Origin: JAXGMQ01 sp040768585
GTDB taxonomy: Bacteria > Caldisericota > Caldisericia > JAAYUI01
Direction: 5' to 3'
Assembly: GCA_040768585.1 (NCBI GenBank)
Contig: JAXGMQ010000001.1
Span: forward strand, 1,240,001-1,304,000
DNA: 64,000 bases
Of the stretch, positions 53,071 through 62,267 are shown piece after piece. Position numbers and translations under genes: made by a program. Position 1 is the first letter of the stretch. Each line of letters begins with the position of its first letter. The notes under the pieces were generated by a model. That model saw only the letters and a program-made list of their open reading frames with translations. It did no database searches and was not told the DNA's origin.

Positions 53071-54288
53071 ATGAGAAAACTTGCGGGTTTTGCTGTCTTT
53101 GCGGTGCTTGTTGTGTTCTTGGTTTCACAGATGGCTCCAACAACTGCCTTGTGGGGAATAAAGGGTTCATCGTTCCCAATCGCTTCTGGTTCAACGCTCA
53201 AGTATCTGCCAATAATTGCCGGCGATGCTGTTGCCTGGGCAGAATATGACCCTGAAAATCCTGGCTACGTCATCAAGTATAAAGACTTGAAAAAGGGCGA
53301 TGTCGTTGTTCTTTCTGACAATCCAGATTATTGGATATATGCTCCTTGGGGTAGGAACGGTGGAATGTATATGACCGACAAATTCTGCTATTGGATGGCA
53401 AGAGAGTATGAAGGTGGAAGGTTGATAATCTGCCTTTATGACCTGCAAAGAGACAGAGAAATCCGTATCAGAGAGGATAAGGCGCACAGCTGGATGCCCG
53501 CAATGGATGGCAATACTCTGGTATACCAAAGGTATGGTTTCGACTGCGATGCCTGGAAATGGCAGCGTCAAGTCATGGTGAAAAATGTCCACTCCAACAA
53601 GGATGCCGAGGCTGTCTACACCTTCGAAAAATGGCCGCGTTCACTTGTCGCATCCAATGGATACGCCACCTGGGATGATAATGGTAAGATATACCTACTG
53701 GACATAAACAAAGGACTCGCCACGTACGTCACAGGCTCTGACATGGAGATGTGCTTCTCGCCAATTGTTCAAGGTGATCACTTGTTCTACACAAGACTTA
53801 ACTCACTCAATCAGTACACTATCTATGGCTACAACATCAAGGATAAAGTTCATTTCAAGGTCTATGATGGTAATATGGACCTCAACCAGTATGCCAGGTT
53901 CAACCCAGAGTCCGACCACCTTGTCTTTATCTTGGAGTCAGGCGACACAACAACATGGGGCGCGAAACTTTACAGAATCATGCTCTATGACAATAAGACT
54001 GGTGAAATCAAAGAAATCCCAACATCTGGCTATTGTTGGCTCAGAAACCAGTCTGCCTACAAGGAATACGTTGTTTGGAACGAGTATAACTTTTCAGCAA
54101 GGCGCTGGGAGGTCAAGCTCTATGACAACAAGGACAGTTCGATCACTGTTCTGAGCTATAATTGCCGTCCGGAATGGTATCCCACAATCGACAAACACGT
54201 GGCAGTGTGGGTCGACCTCACCGCAGGGTGGTACAACGGAACAATCATGGGCTTTAAAATCACAGGCAATGTAGAAAAGAAAAAATAA
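53071..54288 (+). CDS. secreted TolB-like beta-propeller protein
   Basis: 405 aa. A signal peptide (MRKLAGFAVFAVLVVFLVS) precedes repeated blades of about 45-55 residues with a recurring W-x-Y/DL pattern (DAVAWAEYDP, NGYATWDDNGKIYLLD, YVVWNEYNFSARRWEVKLYD). These resemble TolB/WD40-like extracellular propellers. Trp and Tyr are unusually frequent. The C-terminus is basic (NVEKKK). Strong promoter, ribosome site and terminator suggest high, independent expression. Confidence 0.65.
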   Translation: MRKLAGFAVFAVLVVFLVSQMAPTTALWGIKGSSFPIASGSTLKYLPIIAGDAVAWAEYDPENPGYVIKYKDLKKGDVVVLSDNPDYWIYAPWGRNGGMYMTDKFCYWMAREYEGGRLIICLYDLQRDREIRIREDKAHSWMPAMDGNTLVYQRYGFDCDAWKWQRQVMVKNVHSNKDAEAVYTFEKWPRSLVASNGYATWDDNGKIYLLDINKGLATYVTGSDMEMCFSPIVQGDHLFYTRLNSLNQYTIYGYNIKDKVHFKVYDGNMDLNQYARFNPESDHLVFILESGDTTTWGAKLYRIMLYDNKTGEIKEIPTSGYCWLRNQSAYKEYVVWNEYNFSARRWEVKLYDNKDSSITVLSYNCRPEWYPTIDKHVAVWVDLTAGWYNGTIMGFKITGNVEKKK

Positions 54289-54344
54289 AGAAATCGCAGA
54301 CTGAGCATCGATTGTCTGGCATGATATCGGACAATTGAGGCATG

Positions 54345-54382
54345 AGCCCCTTCAATCCATCCGGACTTGAAGGGGCTTTTTT
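54345..54382 (+). terminator. terminator after the propeller gene
   Basis: Perfect 11-bp arms AGCCCCTTCAA (54345-54355) and TTGAAGGGGCT (54367-54377), followed by T-rich DNA. Confidence 0.85.
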
Positions 54383-54620
54383 GGTGTTTTTTTGTAGGGA
54401 AACTGATGTTTTGTTTCTGAAGGGAGTTCATATTGTTGTTTTCATTTGTAAAAAATCGTATCCGATGTGTGTAAGTCTGTGACAGAGAAAACTCCAGCTT
54501 GAAATGTGTTTGTGTTGTTACAATCTTACTTCAACAATTCATTTTAGGATTCGACTCCGATGTTTTTCCTGGGTCGGATTAATATTGTCCCTTTTTAGGT
54601 ATTCTTAGAGTGGACGGGGT

Positions 54621-54648
54621 TTGACAAACTGTGTTTTATGTATATATT
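54621..54648 (+). promoter_or_regulatory. promoter overlapping the annotated upstream start of the 54656 gene
   Basis: TTGACA (54621-54626), 16 nt, TATATT (54643-54648). The expected transcript start is at about 54655, so an ATG at 54638 lies inside the promoter and the ATG at 54656 would be leaderless. Confidence 0.5.
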
Positions 54649-54655
54649 GAACTAT

Positions 54656-55504
54656 ATGAGCCAAAATACTTCAAAAAGTTTAAGAAACGAGATACTCACC
54701 AATCAACAAGCCTTTTTGCATAGGTGTTTAATCTGTACTGGGTGTGGGTGTGAATTGGACTTTAGAGTCAATGAAAACGGCAATGGATTTGTTCTCTGCG
54801 AGAATTGTCAAACTAAACACCCAATTACCAGTGGCTACATCGACACGCTCAGTGAAAAACCCGCCAAGGACACTCTCGCCCAAAGGATTATGAAATGGAA
54901 CCCGATTGTGAATATCTATGAGGGTAAACTTTGGAGAAACAGTTTCTGGGCAGCGAGTCTTTTTGGAATAAATCTTGACGCTGAGATGGATATGATTTCA
55001 CATGTTCACTCACTCTCCCACGATGCGCTGTTTCTCGACCTTGCCTGCGGCCCTGGACTCTACGCAAGAATGTTCGCAAAAAAAGCGACGGATGGCTTTG
55101 TCGTTGGGCTTGATTATTCCCCACAGATGTTGACCAAGGCGGTGTCACTTGCGAAGAGAGATAATCTGAAAAACATTACGTTTATCAGGGGAGATGCGCA
55201 TAATCTATCCTTTGGGGATGGGTGTTTCGGTGGGGTAAACTGCACTGGTGCGTTCCACCTTTTCCACGATCCTGGCAAGGTACTCGATGAGATATATCGC
55301 ATCACAAAAACTGGAGCCAAACTCACAATCGGCTGTGGTAGAAGGCTTGCAAGGGGGAACACGAGGTACAGTGAGAGGCTGCTCTCGATCAATACATTCA
55401 GCCCTGATGGTGTTTCAGGGCTGCTTCTTGAGCATGGCTTTACTCCGCAACTCCACTACACAGGGAAATACTGGATTGTCCTGAGTGGAACCAGGATTGA
55501 TTGA
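54656..55504 (+). CDS. class I methyltransferase with N-terminal zinc ribbon
   Basis: 282 aa from ATG 54656; the in-frame ATG at 54638 would lie inside the likely promoter. The N-terminal zinc ribbon uses CTGC (27-30) and CENC (48-51). Then comes a SAM-binding domain with FLDLACGPGLYARMF, VVGLDYSPQM and KTGAKLTIGCG. Zinc-ribbon methyltransferases of this kind act on RNA or small molecules, as in RlmA-like proteins. Lack of a ribosome site agrees with leaderless translation. Confidence 0.72.
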   Translation: MSQNTSKSLRNEILTNQQAFLHRCLICTGCGCELDFRVNENGNGFVLCENCQTKHPITSGYIDTLSEKPAKDTLAQRIMKWNPIVNIYEGKLWRNSFWAASLFGINLDAEMDMISHVHSLSHDALFLDLACGPGLYARMFAKKATDGFVVGLDYSPQMLTKAVSLAKRDNLKNITFIRGDAHNLSFGDGCFGGVNCTGAFHLFHDPGKVLDEIYRITKTGAKLTIGCGRRLARGNTRYSERLLSINTFSPDGVSGLLLEHGFTPQLHYTGKYWIVLSGTRID

Positions 55505-55646
55505 GCGTATTTTCTAAACCGGATACTTGAACAAAGCTTAGCCCATGTCAATGAAGTGTGTACTCGCCACTTTTGTTTGTCAGGTGCTTGCCAATGCTTG
55601 CTCAGTTCGTATCATGAGCACAGAGACAAAACAGGGAGTGTGATTC

Positions 55647-56297
55647 ATGCTACAGGAAGAGCTGGTTGCAGAATTTATTGCCACAGAGGACAAGAGGGTG
55701 GAAGCGTCTGGCCTTGTCACAAAAGCGGAACAAGACGCCGCAACAATCTACAACGAAGCAATAATGATGGAGAAGCGATTGTTCGACAGAATTCAGAGTG
55801 AAATTGTAAAAACAGGTGGCGCGGAAACCGAGGACACGAAATATCTGCATTCGCTCTGTTCAGGGGCATGCAGGGGGCTGTATCTCTCCTATAAAGCAAT
55901 TGGCAAATTGACGTTGTCTGAGATGTATTTCAAACTTTTTGAGGAACACTCACTCAAGTCTGATTATGACTATGTTCTTGGGTTTTATCATCAAGAACTT
56001 GCCAGAAGACAAATGAAACAGAGCAGAAAAGATGAAGCAATACAAAATTACAAGAAGTCCATAGACCACTTCATCAAGTCTGGTCAAACCGATGAGATTC
56101 CTGAGCTTGTCCATGAGCAAGCGCTTCTCTATGTTGCTGCAAAAAATTTTGATTTTGCGGAAGATGTTTACGACGAAACCAAGAGAGTTCTGAAAGAGCA
56201 TGATTTGACTGATTGTTTGAACTCACTTGAAGATGGTCAAATGGCGATAATCGAAGAGAAGAAAGATTGGGCGGAGAATTCATACTTGCTTGACTAG
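55647..56297 (+). CDS. TPR-like helical protein
   Basis: 216 aa, entirely helical. Repeated helix pairs with A/Y/L spacing typical of tetratricopeptide repeats are seen at about residues 70-190 (YLSYKAIGKLTLSEMYFKLF, RKDEAIQNYKKSIDHF, AKNFDFAEDVYDETKRVL). It would act as an interaction scaffold. No signal peptide. GGGAG lies about 8 nt before the ATG. It resembles the protein at 63241 in general character. Confidence 0.55.
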   Translation: MLQEELVAEFIATEDKRVEASGLVTKAEQDAATIYNEAIMMEKRLFDRIQSEIVKTGGAETEDTKYLHSLCSGACRGLYLSYKAIGKLTLSEMYFKLFEEHSLKSDYDYVLGFYHQELARRQMKQSRKDEAIQNYKKSIDHFIKSGQTDEIPELVHEQALLYVAAKNFDFAEDVYDETKRVLKEHDLTDCLNSLEDGQMAIIEEKKDWAENSYLLD

Positions 56298-56406
56298 AAG
56301 TGTATTTTGCTATTTTAGATAAGGCTTCTTCATTCATCGAAGAATTTGACGGATGAGAAATGTATTTGATTTGGATTGTTATGACTGCAGAAATCCTTGA
56401 TTGGTT

Positions 56407-57144
56407 TTATTTGATTTTGTTTGCCCTAATGCACATAAACCCCGGAAAGTGTGTCAGCTTCTCGTAGTCTTCTGGCTCGAGTTCTTTGAATTTCTCTGTG
56501 GGTTTTGGCTCAATCAATCGCTCCATCACAAACCCAGCTTTAAAGAGTCCTTCCGTGTATTCACTCAGTGGTCGCCTGAATCCTGGCACATCCACAGGTT
56601 CCCCAAACCCCCACCATGTCCAGACAAAATACTCAGTCGCAAAGTAGTTTTCTGATTTTGTGTACCGAAAGTCAAAAAACGGGTGACCAGCTGAGAAGAC
56701 AAAGACACCGCCAGGTTTTAGTACCCTTGAAACCTCTGAGAAGGTGAACTCCACGTCCTTGAGATAATCTGCCACAAGGGGGGCGATGGCAACATCGAAG
56801 CTCTCATCATCAAAAGGCAGCCTTTTATCAAGGTCTGCCTCGACCACCTTCGCCCTGCCACCCAATCTGTTCCTGGTTATCTCAAGCATGTTTGGAGTGA
56901 TGTCACAACAAGTAACGACAGCGCCAAGTTTAAGGAGCTGCTCCCCATACCATCCAGGCCCACACGCAAGGTCTAGCACCTGCCTCCCCGCCACATCTGG
57001 CAATAGCGACATGGTGGCAGGGCGCTCATAGTATGCGTTGTGCGCCTTCGTGTCAGACTTTTCGAAGTAGGGCTGTGCGAGTTGTTGGTAGGCGGAGAGG
57101 GCGATGGGCTCATTATCATCTGACTTGTTGCTGTTGTTTGGCAT
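56407..57144 (-). CDS. class I SAM-dependent methyltransferase
   Basis: 245 aa. Motif I VLDLACGPGWYGEQL (about 56-70), motif II VVTCCDITPNM, and RVLKPGGVFVFSAGHPFFDF. The C-terminal region (WTWWGFGEPVDVPGFRRPLSEY) is Trp-rich and is seen in small-molecule methyltransferases. Its substrate is unknown. It is convergent with the TPR-like gene and 74 bp past the 3' end of the lipoprotein gene. Confidence 0.75.
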   Translation of the reverse strand: MPNNSNKSDDNEPIALSAYQQLAQPYFEKSDTKAHNAYYERPATMSLLPDVAGRQVLDLACGPGWYGEQLLKLGAVVTCCDITPNMLEITRNRLGGRAKVVEADLDKRLPFDDESFDVAIAPLVADYLKDVEFTFSEVSRVLKPGGVFVFSAGHPFFDFRYTKSENYFATEYFVWTWWGFGEPVDVPGFRRPLSEYTEGLFKAGFVMERLIEPKPTEKFKELEPEDYEKLTHFPGFMCIRANKIK

Positions 57145-57218
57145 GATGCAGACAAGTTTAGCAGGATGTGCGATTTGAGCAAATAATAATTTTGGTGGCT
57201 ACATGTTGGACTGGATGC

Positions 57219-58622
57219 TCATTCGAAGCAATAGAGTCTCCAATTTATCATATTCTGAACAAGCACACCTCTCTCGTCAACCCAGAGGATTCTTGAACTT
57301 CCACTCACATCCTCTCTGCTGATGTACCACTTGGTCTCGCCTGTGAATGGATTGACACACTTAAGCTCTGTCTCGTTCTCTATTATAAAGTGAGACCCCA
57401 AAACTCTGATTATGGCGTAGTTTTGCTCAAGAATATCTTCTTTGAGGTACACAATATCATCTGGCTTTTCTGGATTTATGAGGAAGTAAAATTTGATGTT
57501 TTCTGATTGCCTGTTTGGGGACATCTGTGGGATGTAGGTCAATGGAAATGAGTGTTCATTTGGCACATGCAACCTGAAAGCATTTGACTCATCGATCGTG
57601 TATGTAAACCGCTTGCTGTCGTTTTCAAAACTATTCTCATGGTCTGGTTTGAGTTTGTTACCTGCCCAGCTATAACCAACTGGCGCAAGTCTGGTGGCTA
57701 TATATGTAGCTTTTCCACTTTCATTGCTATTCACGTTTGGTGAATTGGAGTCAATACCGACATATCCAAGAATATGACCTTCAAAATAATCAAAACCAAG
57801 CAGTTTTATATATTCGCCTTCACTGGTTTTGATTAACTCTGACACATCTATAGTCTCCCCGAATCTGTCTCTGGATTCATCGTACTTTTTGAGAGTAAGT
57901 CCATCTTGCAGCCAGATCTGATTACCAAGAACAAACACATTGTTATATTCGCCAATGGTCGTTTGAGTTGTGATATCATCAAGTTCTCTTTTGAAAACAT
58001 CCCTTTTATCGTCATTCATTGCACCGAAGAAATAGTACAGGTTCTTATCAGAAAGTCTGAAGTAGTGTGGAGTTTGCATATTCTTGCTGACTACCTTTTT
58101 GGTGTTGCAATCAATGAAATATGCCTTATCGGTTACCAACACAACCGTATCCTCATTAACTTTGAATTTCTGTATAGGCGCATATGAAGCACCAACGATA
58201 TCAAACATGGAATCAAATGAGCCAAAACACTCATCGAAATCGTCATTGACAATATCTCCAGTTTCAGGATTTATTAGCTTATTTTCCACATCGAGCGGCT
58301 CAAGCGTGATATATGGCACCACCCAACCATCTTTGATTGATACAGGAGGGTTGGATGCCAAATATTGACCGGCATATCCAATATCTCTTTCCCACTTCAC
58401 CGTCAGTCTTCCATCTCCCCTGAACTCGCTTGCCACCTCTTCTTTGACTTCACAATCGATGCAGTGTTTGAACTGTTCATTGATGGACAAATCGGATTCT
58501 AGGTTTCTTGTGTAGACCTCGATGTGGGATTCACCACATCCAACAAAAAGAATTAAGGGTAAAACCATGAATGAGATCACTTTTACCAACAAACCTCTGT
58601 GCGATGATGACATTCTCACCAT
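57219..58622 (-). CDS. propeller-like lipoprotein
   Basis: 467 aa from the ATG at 58622, with GGAGG 8 nt upstream. A long n-region precedes a hydrophobic stretch ending ILFVGC, a lipobox. Mature blades contain PETGDIVNDDFDE and a final KCVNPFTGETKWYIS, which match PQQ-type repeats of the other propeller proteins. Two nearby cysteines follow the signal (HCIDCEV). It is extracytoplasmic with no enzymatic motif. Confidence 0.65.
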   Translation of the reverse strand: MVRMSSSHRGLLVKVISFMVLPLILFVGCGESHIEVYTRNLESDLSINEQFKHCIDCEVKEEVASEFRGDGRLTVKWERDIGYAGQYLASNPPVSIKDGWVVPYITLEPLDVENKLINPETGDIVNDDFDECFGSFDSMFDIVGASYAPIQKFKVNEDTVVLVTDKAYFIDCNTKKVVSKNMQTPHYFRLSDKNLYYFFGAMNDDKRDVFKRELDDITTQTTIGEYNNVFVLGNQIWLQDGLTLKKYDESRDRFGETIDVSELIKTSEGEYIKLLGFDYFEGHILGYVGIDSNSPNVNSNESGKATYIATRLAPVGYSWAGNKLKPDHENSFENDSKRFTYTIDESNAFRLHVPNEHSFPLTYIPQMSPNRQSENIKFYFLINPEKPDDIVYLKEDILEQNYAIIRVLGSHFIIENETELKCVNPFTGETKWYISREDVSGSSRILWVDERGVLVQNMINWRLYCFE

Positions 58623-58732
58623 ATATTTAGCCTCCTAACCCATGATTATCTGTATCACCATATACAACCTTAATCGAAATAGTTCCAAAGTTTTAGGTAT
58701 GGAAATAATAGTTTAATGTCTATTAATCTAAG

Positions 58733-59719
58733 TTATTCCATTATCCAATCCATCGCCCATACCCCCTCTCCCCCAAAATATCTCTCACACAGCTCCTCAA
58801 ACTCCTGAAGCTCTTCGGGGGTTGCCTGGATTCCTCTGCCGTTTTCTGTCTCACAGAGCTCGGATTCAACACTTCCAATCGGAACAATGTGGTCGAGATC
58901 TACGCCGTCGGACAGAAAGTCTGCCTTTGTGAACTTTTGACCAAACTTTCTGTGGACTTCTAAATATCTGATGAAGGTTTCGACCTCAGTGGTGGGGTCT
59001 AGAAATGTGTCGCAGTCGGTGTTTCTGTCGACCCAGTAGGTCTGGGGCATGAAGATATCGCAGTGTCTGGCAAACTCAGAATATGGAAACCTGATGTGTC
59101 GCCAGCACTCGGAGAGGGTTGTGTAAGCCACGAGGATGTCGGATTCGGCAGCGGCAGGCTCAATATCGGTGAAGAAACTCCTCACATAGAGGTTGGGGTG
59201 GATCATCATCTCAAGCTCAATCTCACCATCGGCGATGTAGCCGTCGACGCCGGATTTGATAATCTCGCCAGCGCACCAGCTCTCAGAATTGCCTGTCTCC
59301 CAGTTTGGATGACCATAGATGTAGTGCCAGCCGAGAACCTTGATGCTCCTCTCATGAAACCTCTCAATCAAATCCTCAAATGAAACCCCTTGGGAGGAAA
59401 GCCAGGTTGGGATGGCGGCACCCTCTCGCAGCCAAAAAGAGTCGCCGTCTCCGAGCTTGATTGCCACCCAATCGAAACCCATCGAATCGACCCTTTCAAC
59501 CAATGAATCAAGTGACAGAGACGAGTAAGGAGTTTCTTCGCCGTTCTCAGGAGAAAGTGAGAATTCAACAGCGCCATCACCCTCGAAGGTGGGTAAGTCC
59601 CACAACTTCCAGATGAAAACGCCCCTACCGGGAAGTGTTTTTACGCTCTCGTTGGGAAGATTACCCAAGCAGGAAACCAGAAAAACAGAGCAAAAAAGAA
59701 CAATTATTTTTTTGAAGAT
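58733..59719 (-). CDS. lipoprotein with TIM-barrel glycosidase-like domain, non-canonical start
   Basis: The frame encodes a convincing lipoprotein signal, NIFKKIIVLFCSVFLVSC, then GNLPNES, but no ATG, GTG or TTG lies before the lipobox Cys; a stop codon (59731-59729) is only four codons upstream of the ATC at 59719. AGGA sits 7 nt before that ATC. The first TTG (59668) would remove the whole signal. The mature part has TIM-barrel-like strands (FDWVAIKL, IKVLGWHYIYG, DGYIADGEIE, DIFMPQTYW). I infer an ATC or ATT start, or a recent start-codon mutation. It is the last gene after the VOC array on the same strand. Confidence 0.55.
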   Translation of the reverse strand: MFKKIIVLFCSVFLVSCLGNLPNESVKTLPGRGVFIWKLWDLPTFEGDGAVEFSLSPENGEETPYSSLSLDSLVERVDSMGFDWVAIKLGDGDSFWLREGAAIPTWLSSQGVSFEDLIERFHERSIKVLGWHYIYGHPNWETGNSESWCAGEIIKSGVDGYIADGEIELEMMIHPNLYVRSFFTDIEPAAAESDILVAYTTLSECWRHIRFPYSEFARHCDIFMPQTYWVDRNTDCDTFLDPTTEVETFIRYLEVHRKFGQKFTKADFLSDGVDLDHIVPIGSVESELCETENGRGIQATPEELQEFEELCERYFGGEGVWAMDWIME

Positions 59720-59728
59720 GTTTTTATC

Positions 59729-60241
59729 CTATTCTGATGGCGTGTCCTCAAAACCCCAGATCTCTATCGAGTGACCGTTTGGAGTTTTGAGCTTTGCCAG
59801 CCTACATGTGCCGTTCTCGTCGGGGAACGGCTTCACATCGGATGTGAACCCCACCCCCCTCCTTTTCAGTTTGTCCACCCCACTGTAGATATCCTCAAAA
59901 AAGAAACAGATTGAGATCGCGCCAGTGGGGGTCTCTGGTTTTTCTTCACACGCCCTCCAAAATCCGATGTAGAATTCGTGGGATTCGTTGTGGAGAACAG
60001 CGTAGTCTTGCGACAGGGATTGGGCAGAGAGCCCCAGGATGTCTGTGTAGAATCCGAGCTCAGCTTCAAAATCGGAGACATGATACTCAACCCATTGCTT
60101 CCTGGCGTCGTGGAGAGGAAAGTCAAATGAGTGTTTTCTTTTGGTTTTGACCTGACTCCAGTCGTCCTCCGACTCTACATCCTTAAGTCTGTTGAGTCTC
60201 TCGTCCCCTAGAGTTTTGCAAACATTGTTAAAATCTCTCAT
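59729..60241 (-). CDS. VOC-fold protein, long type, copy 1
   Basis: 170 aa. An N-terminal helical extension of about 45 residues (FNNVCKTLGDERLNRL) precedes a glyoxalase/VOC fold (WVEYHVSDFEAELGFYTDILGL ... LKTPNGHSIEIWGF). The final metal-ligand position is Glu (SIEIWG). Last VOC gene of seven in a row; only 9 bp separate its stop from the next gene. Substrate unknown. Related to the three long-type copies upstream. Confidence 0.68.
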   Translation of the reverse strand: MRDFNNVCKTLGDERLNRLKDVESEDDWSQVKTKRKHSFDFPLHDARKQWVEYHVSDFEAELGFYTDILGLSAQSLSQDYAVLHNESHEFYIGFWRACEEKPETPTGAISICFFFEDIYSGVDKLKRRGVGFTSDVKPFPDENGTCRLAKLKTPNGHSIEIWGFEDTPSE

Positions 60242-60278
60242 TTTTCAATCGCCATTGGGAAGAACCTCTGGAAAATGC

Positions 60279-60788
60279 CTACTCCCCTTCCTCTTCTTCC
60301 ATACCCCATATCTCTACAATCGTTCCGTTTGGAGAAACGCACTCGCCGCGATACATTGGTGAACCCTCAGAGAGAGGCTCAATATTGTTTGTGAAAGGCA
60401 CACCCCGTCCTTCGAGTGTTTCCTTGAGGTTTTTTATCTTGCTATCAAGGAAGCAAAGCTTGATTGCGCCTGGAGGTGTTGCCTTCTTGTCTTTGTCTGC
60501 TTTCCAGAAGCTGAAGTAAAACTCCTTCTCAGGACTCATGAGCATGGCATAGTTGTCATCGAATGCGTTTGTGAAAAGCCCCATCATATCGACAAAGAAG
60601 CCAACCTCTGCCTCAAAGTCGTCGACATAGTACTCAACACACTGTTTCCAGCAGGGGCCAAGGTTGAATGGGTATTCGTTCTTGTTCTCTGGCCAGTGGT
60701 CTTCCCAGTTCTTGGTCTCTTTGATTTTTACGAGGCTGTCGACTCTTGCCTTGCCGTATTCCTTGCATATCTTGTCAAAATCACTCAT
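60279..60788 (-). CDS. VOC-fold protein, long type, copy 2
   Basis: 169 aa from the ATG at 60788, preceded by AAAGGAA; a longer frame is unlikely. The N-terminus FDKICKEYGKARVDSL matches copies 1, 3 and 4. VOC core CVEYYVDDFEAEVGFFVDMMGL and the end TIVEIWGM, so Glu is kept at the last ligand site. An acidic tail (EEEEGE) is unique to this copy. Confidence 0.68.
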   Translation of the reverse strand: MSDFDKICKEYGKARVDSLVKIKETKNWEDHWPENKNEYPFNLGPCWKQCVEYYVDDFEAEVGFFVDMMGLFTNAFDDNYAMLMSPEKEFYFSFWKADKDKKATPPGAIKLCFLDSKIKNLKETLEGRGVPFTNNIEPLSEGSPMYRGECVSPNGTIVEIWGMEEEEGE

Positions 60789-60815
60789 TGCCGTATTCCT
60801 TTCAATTGATGCCAA

Positions 60816-61334
60816 TTATTTCATCGACGAATCGCCCCAGAGTTGGACGAGGATTCCATTTGGAGTTCTCAGGTGTCCCTGGAAGAATGTTGCTCCCTCC
60901 GCGACGGGCTTTGGTTCGACATCAAAGATGACGCCTCTCTCTTTGAGCACCTTTGTTGCCTCAACGGGATTTTTCATCCAAAACACAAGCCTTAGACAAT
61001 CAGGTGGTGTCGCAGTCGAACTCTTGTTCTCTTCCCATATTGAGAAAAAAACGTCGTTGCCAGGTGACTTGAACATGGCATATCCCTTGTCGTAGCCTTT
61101 GACGTCAATCCCCATGAGGAACGCAAAGAAGCCAAACTCAGCAAGGAAATCAGAGACACAGTACTCGATTGTCAAATCCCAGCAGTTGTCCTTATTCTTT
61201 GGGAATTCGATTGGGAAGGGGGGCGGGACTTTTTCCCAGAACCTGTCAAACTCGTCATCATCCTCAATTCCATCCGCTCTGTCGAGGTGCTGCTTTGCTA
61301 ATTCGCGGCATTTTTTGATGTATTCTTCTATCAT
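60816..61334 (-). CDS. VOC-fold protein, long type, copy 3
   Basis: 172 aa from the ATG at 61334 with GGAG upstream. Helical N-terminus (IKKCRELAKQHLDRADG), VOC core TIEYCVSDFLAEFGFFAFLMG, end ILVQLWGD. The final ligand Glu is replaced by Gln, so metal binding may differ or be lost. Overlap with neighbours is absent; spacing is below 30 bp. Confidence 0.65.
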   Translation of the reverse strand: MIEEYIKKCRELAKQHLDRADGIEDDDEFDRFWEKVPPPFPIEFPKNKDNCWDLTIEYCVSDFLAEFGFFAFLMGIDVKGYDKGYAMFKSPGNDVFFSIWEENKSSTATPPDCLRLVFWMKNPVEATKVLKERGVIFDVEPKPVAEGATFFQGHLRTPNGILVQLWGDSSMK

Positions 61335-61341
61335 TTGACCA

Positions 61342-61842
61342 TCACTCCATTGAGGTATCACCCCAAATGTGGATTGCTATCCCGTTTGGGGTTTGAAGTT
61401 TTCCCTGATACCAGGTTGACCCTTCCTGCACTGGTTTTGGCTCTTCAATAAACTCAACTCCTCGCTCTTTGAGTGTTTTGGTGAGTTCAACAGGATTCTT
61501 GACCATGAAGAGCATTCTGAAGGTCTTGGGCAGTGTTGCGGGTGCGTTCTCGTCAGCTTTCCAAAAGCTGAAGTAGAACTCATTTCCAGGCGATTTGAGC
61601 ATGACATATTCGTCCTGATATGCATTTGCTTCGAGTCCCATCATATCGATAAAAAACCCGACCTCGGCAAGGAAATCATCGACATAATACTCAACAGTGT
61701 GAGTCCAGCACTTCCCAAACTCGATGGGGAACTTTGGTGCTTTTGGCCAAAGTTTCTCATAGTCTTCTCTCGACTGAATCTTTGCCGCCGCGTCCCACCT
61801 GGCTTTGCCAAGCTCTCTACACTTGTCTGCAAATTCGCTCAT
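61342..61842 (-). CDS. VOC-fold protein, long type, copy 4
   Basis: 166 aa from the ATG at 61842, with GGAAGGA upstream. Helical N-terminus (FADKCRELGKARWDAAAK), VOC core TVEYYVDDFLAEVGFFIDMMGL, end IAIHIWGD. Here the last ligand is His. Closest by eye to copies 2 and 3. Confidence 0.68.
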   Translation of the reverse strand: MSEFADKCRELGKARWDAAAKIQSREDYEKLWPKAPKFPIEFGKCWTHTVEYYVDDFLAEVGFFIDMMGLEANAYQDEYVMLKSPGNEFYFSFWKADENAPATLPKTFRMLFMVKNPVELTKTLKERGVEFIEEPKPVQEGSTWYQGKLQTPNGIAIHIWGDTSME

Positions 61843-61864
61843 AATCAAATCCTTCCTGTCTTAT

Positions 61865-62266
61865 CTACAGATCCGTCACATTAAACTGATAGACGGGTTC
61901 ATCGGGTGCCGTATCGAGGAATACTTCGTTCCCATCAGGGTCGAGTAGGGTTGCACTTCCCCCACCCTCTGGGCCTGCTTTGAAGTCTTTTTTGACCTCT
62001 AGTCCGAGACCCTTACAGTTGGTCACAATCTTTTTGATGTTTCCACCCCGAAAGTTCAGGACTGCCTTGCCGGAAAGTCCATCCATCGAGTTCTGATAGA
62101 GCGACACAACACCATTTCCGCACTTCATGATTGCCCAACCCTCGTCCTTTGGGTTGCCATCAACCAGCTCAAAACCAACCTTTTCATAATATTCAATGCT
62201 TCTATTTATATCCTCGACCGCCAGGCAGTACTCAAATCTTCCGAGGGGCTCTGTGTTTCTTTCCAT
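61865..62266 (-). CDS. VOC-fold protein, short type, copy 5
   Basis: 133 aa from the ATG at 62266; GGGGAG lies upstream. A simple VOC unit (FEYCLAVEDINRSIEYYEKVGFELV ... LLDPDGNEVFLDT). Resembles copy 6 closely (LVDPDGNVIYFNT), so this pair arose by tandem duplication. The first ligand position is not a clear His. Confidence 0.65.
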   Translation of the reverse strand: MERNTEPLGRFEYCLAVEDINRSIEYYEKVGFELVDGNPKDEGWAIMKCGNGVVSLYQNSMDGLSGKAVLNFRGGNIKKIVTNCKGLGLEVKKDFKAGPEGGGSATLLDPDGNEVFLDTAPDEPVYQFNVTDL

Positions 62267-62267
62267 C

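Noticed and set aside
54638..54655. Upstream ATG of the zinc-ribbon methyltransferase
   Set aside because: It falls between the -35 and -10 elements of the likely promoter.
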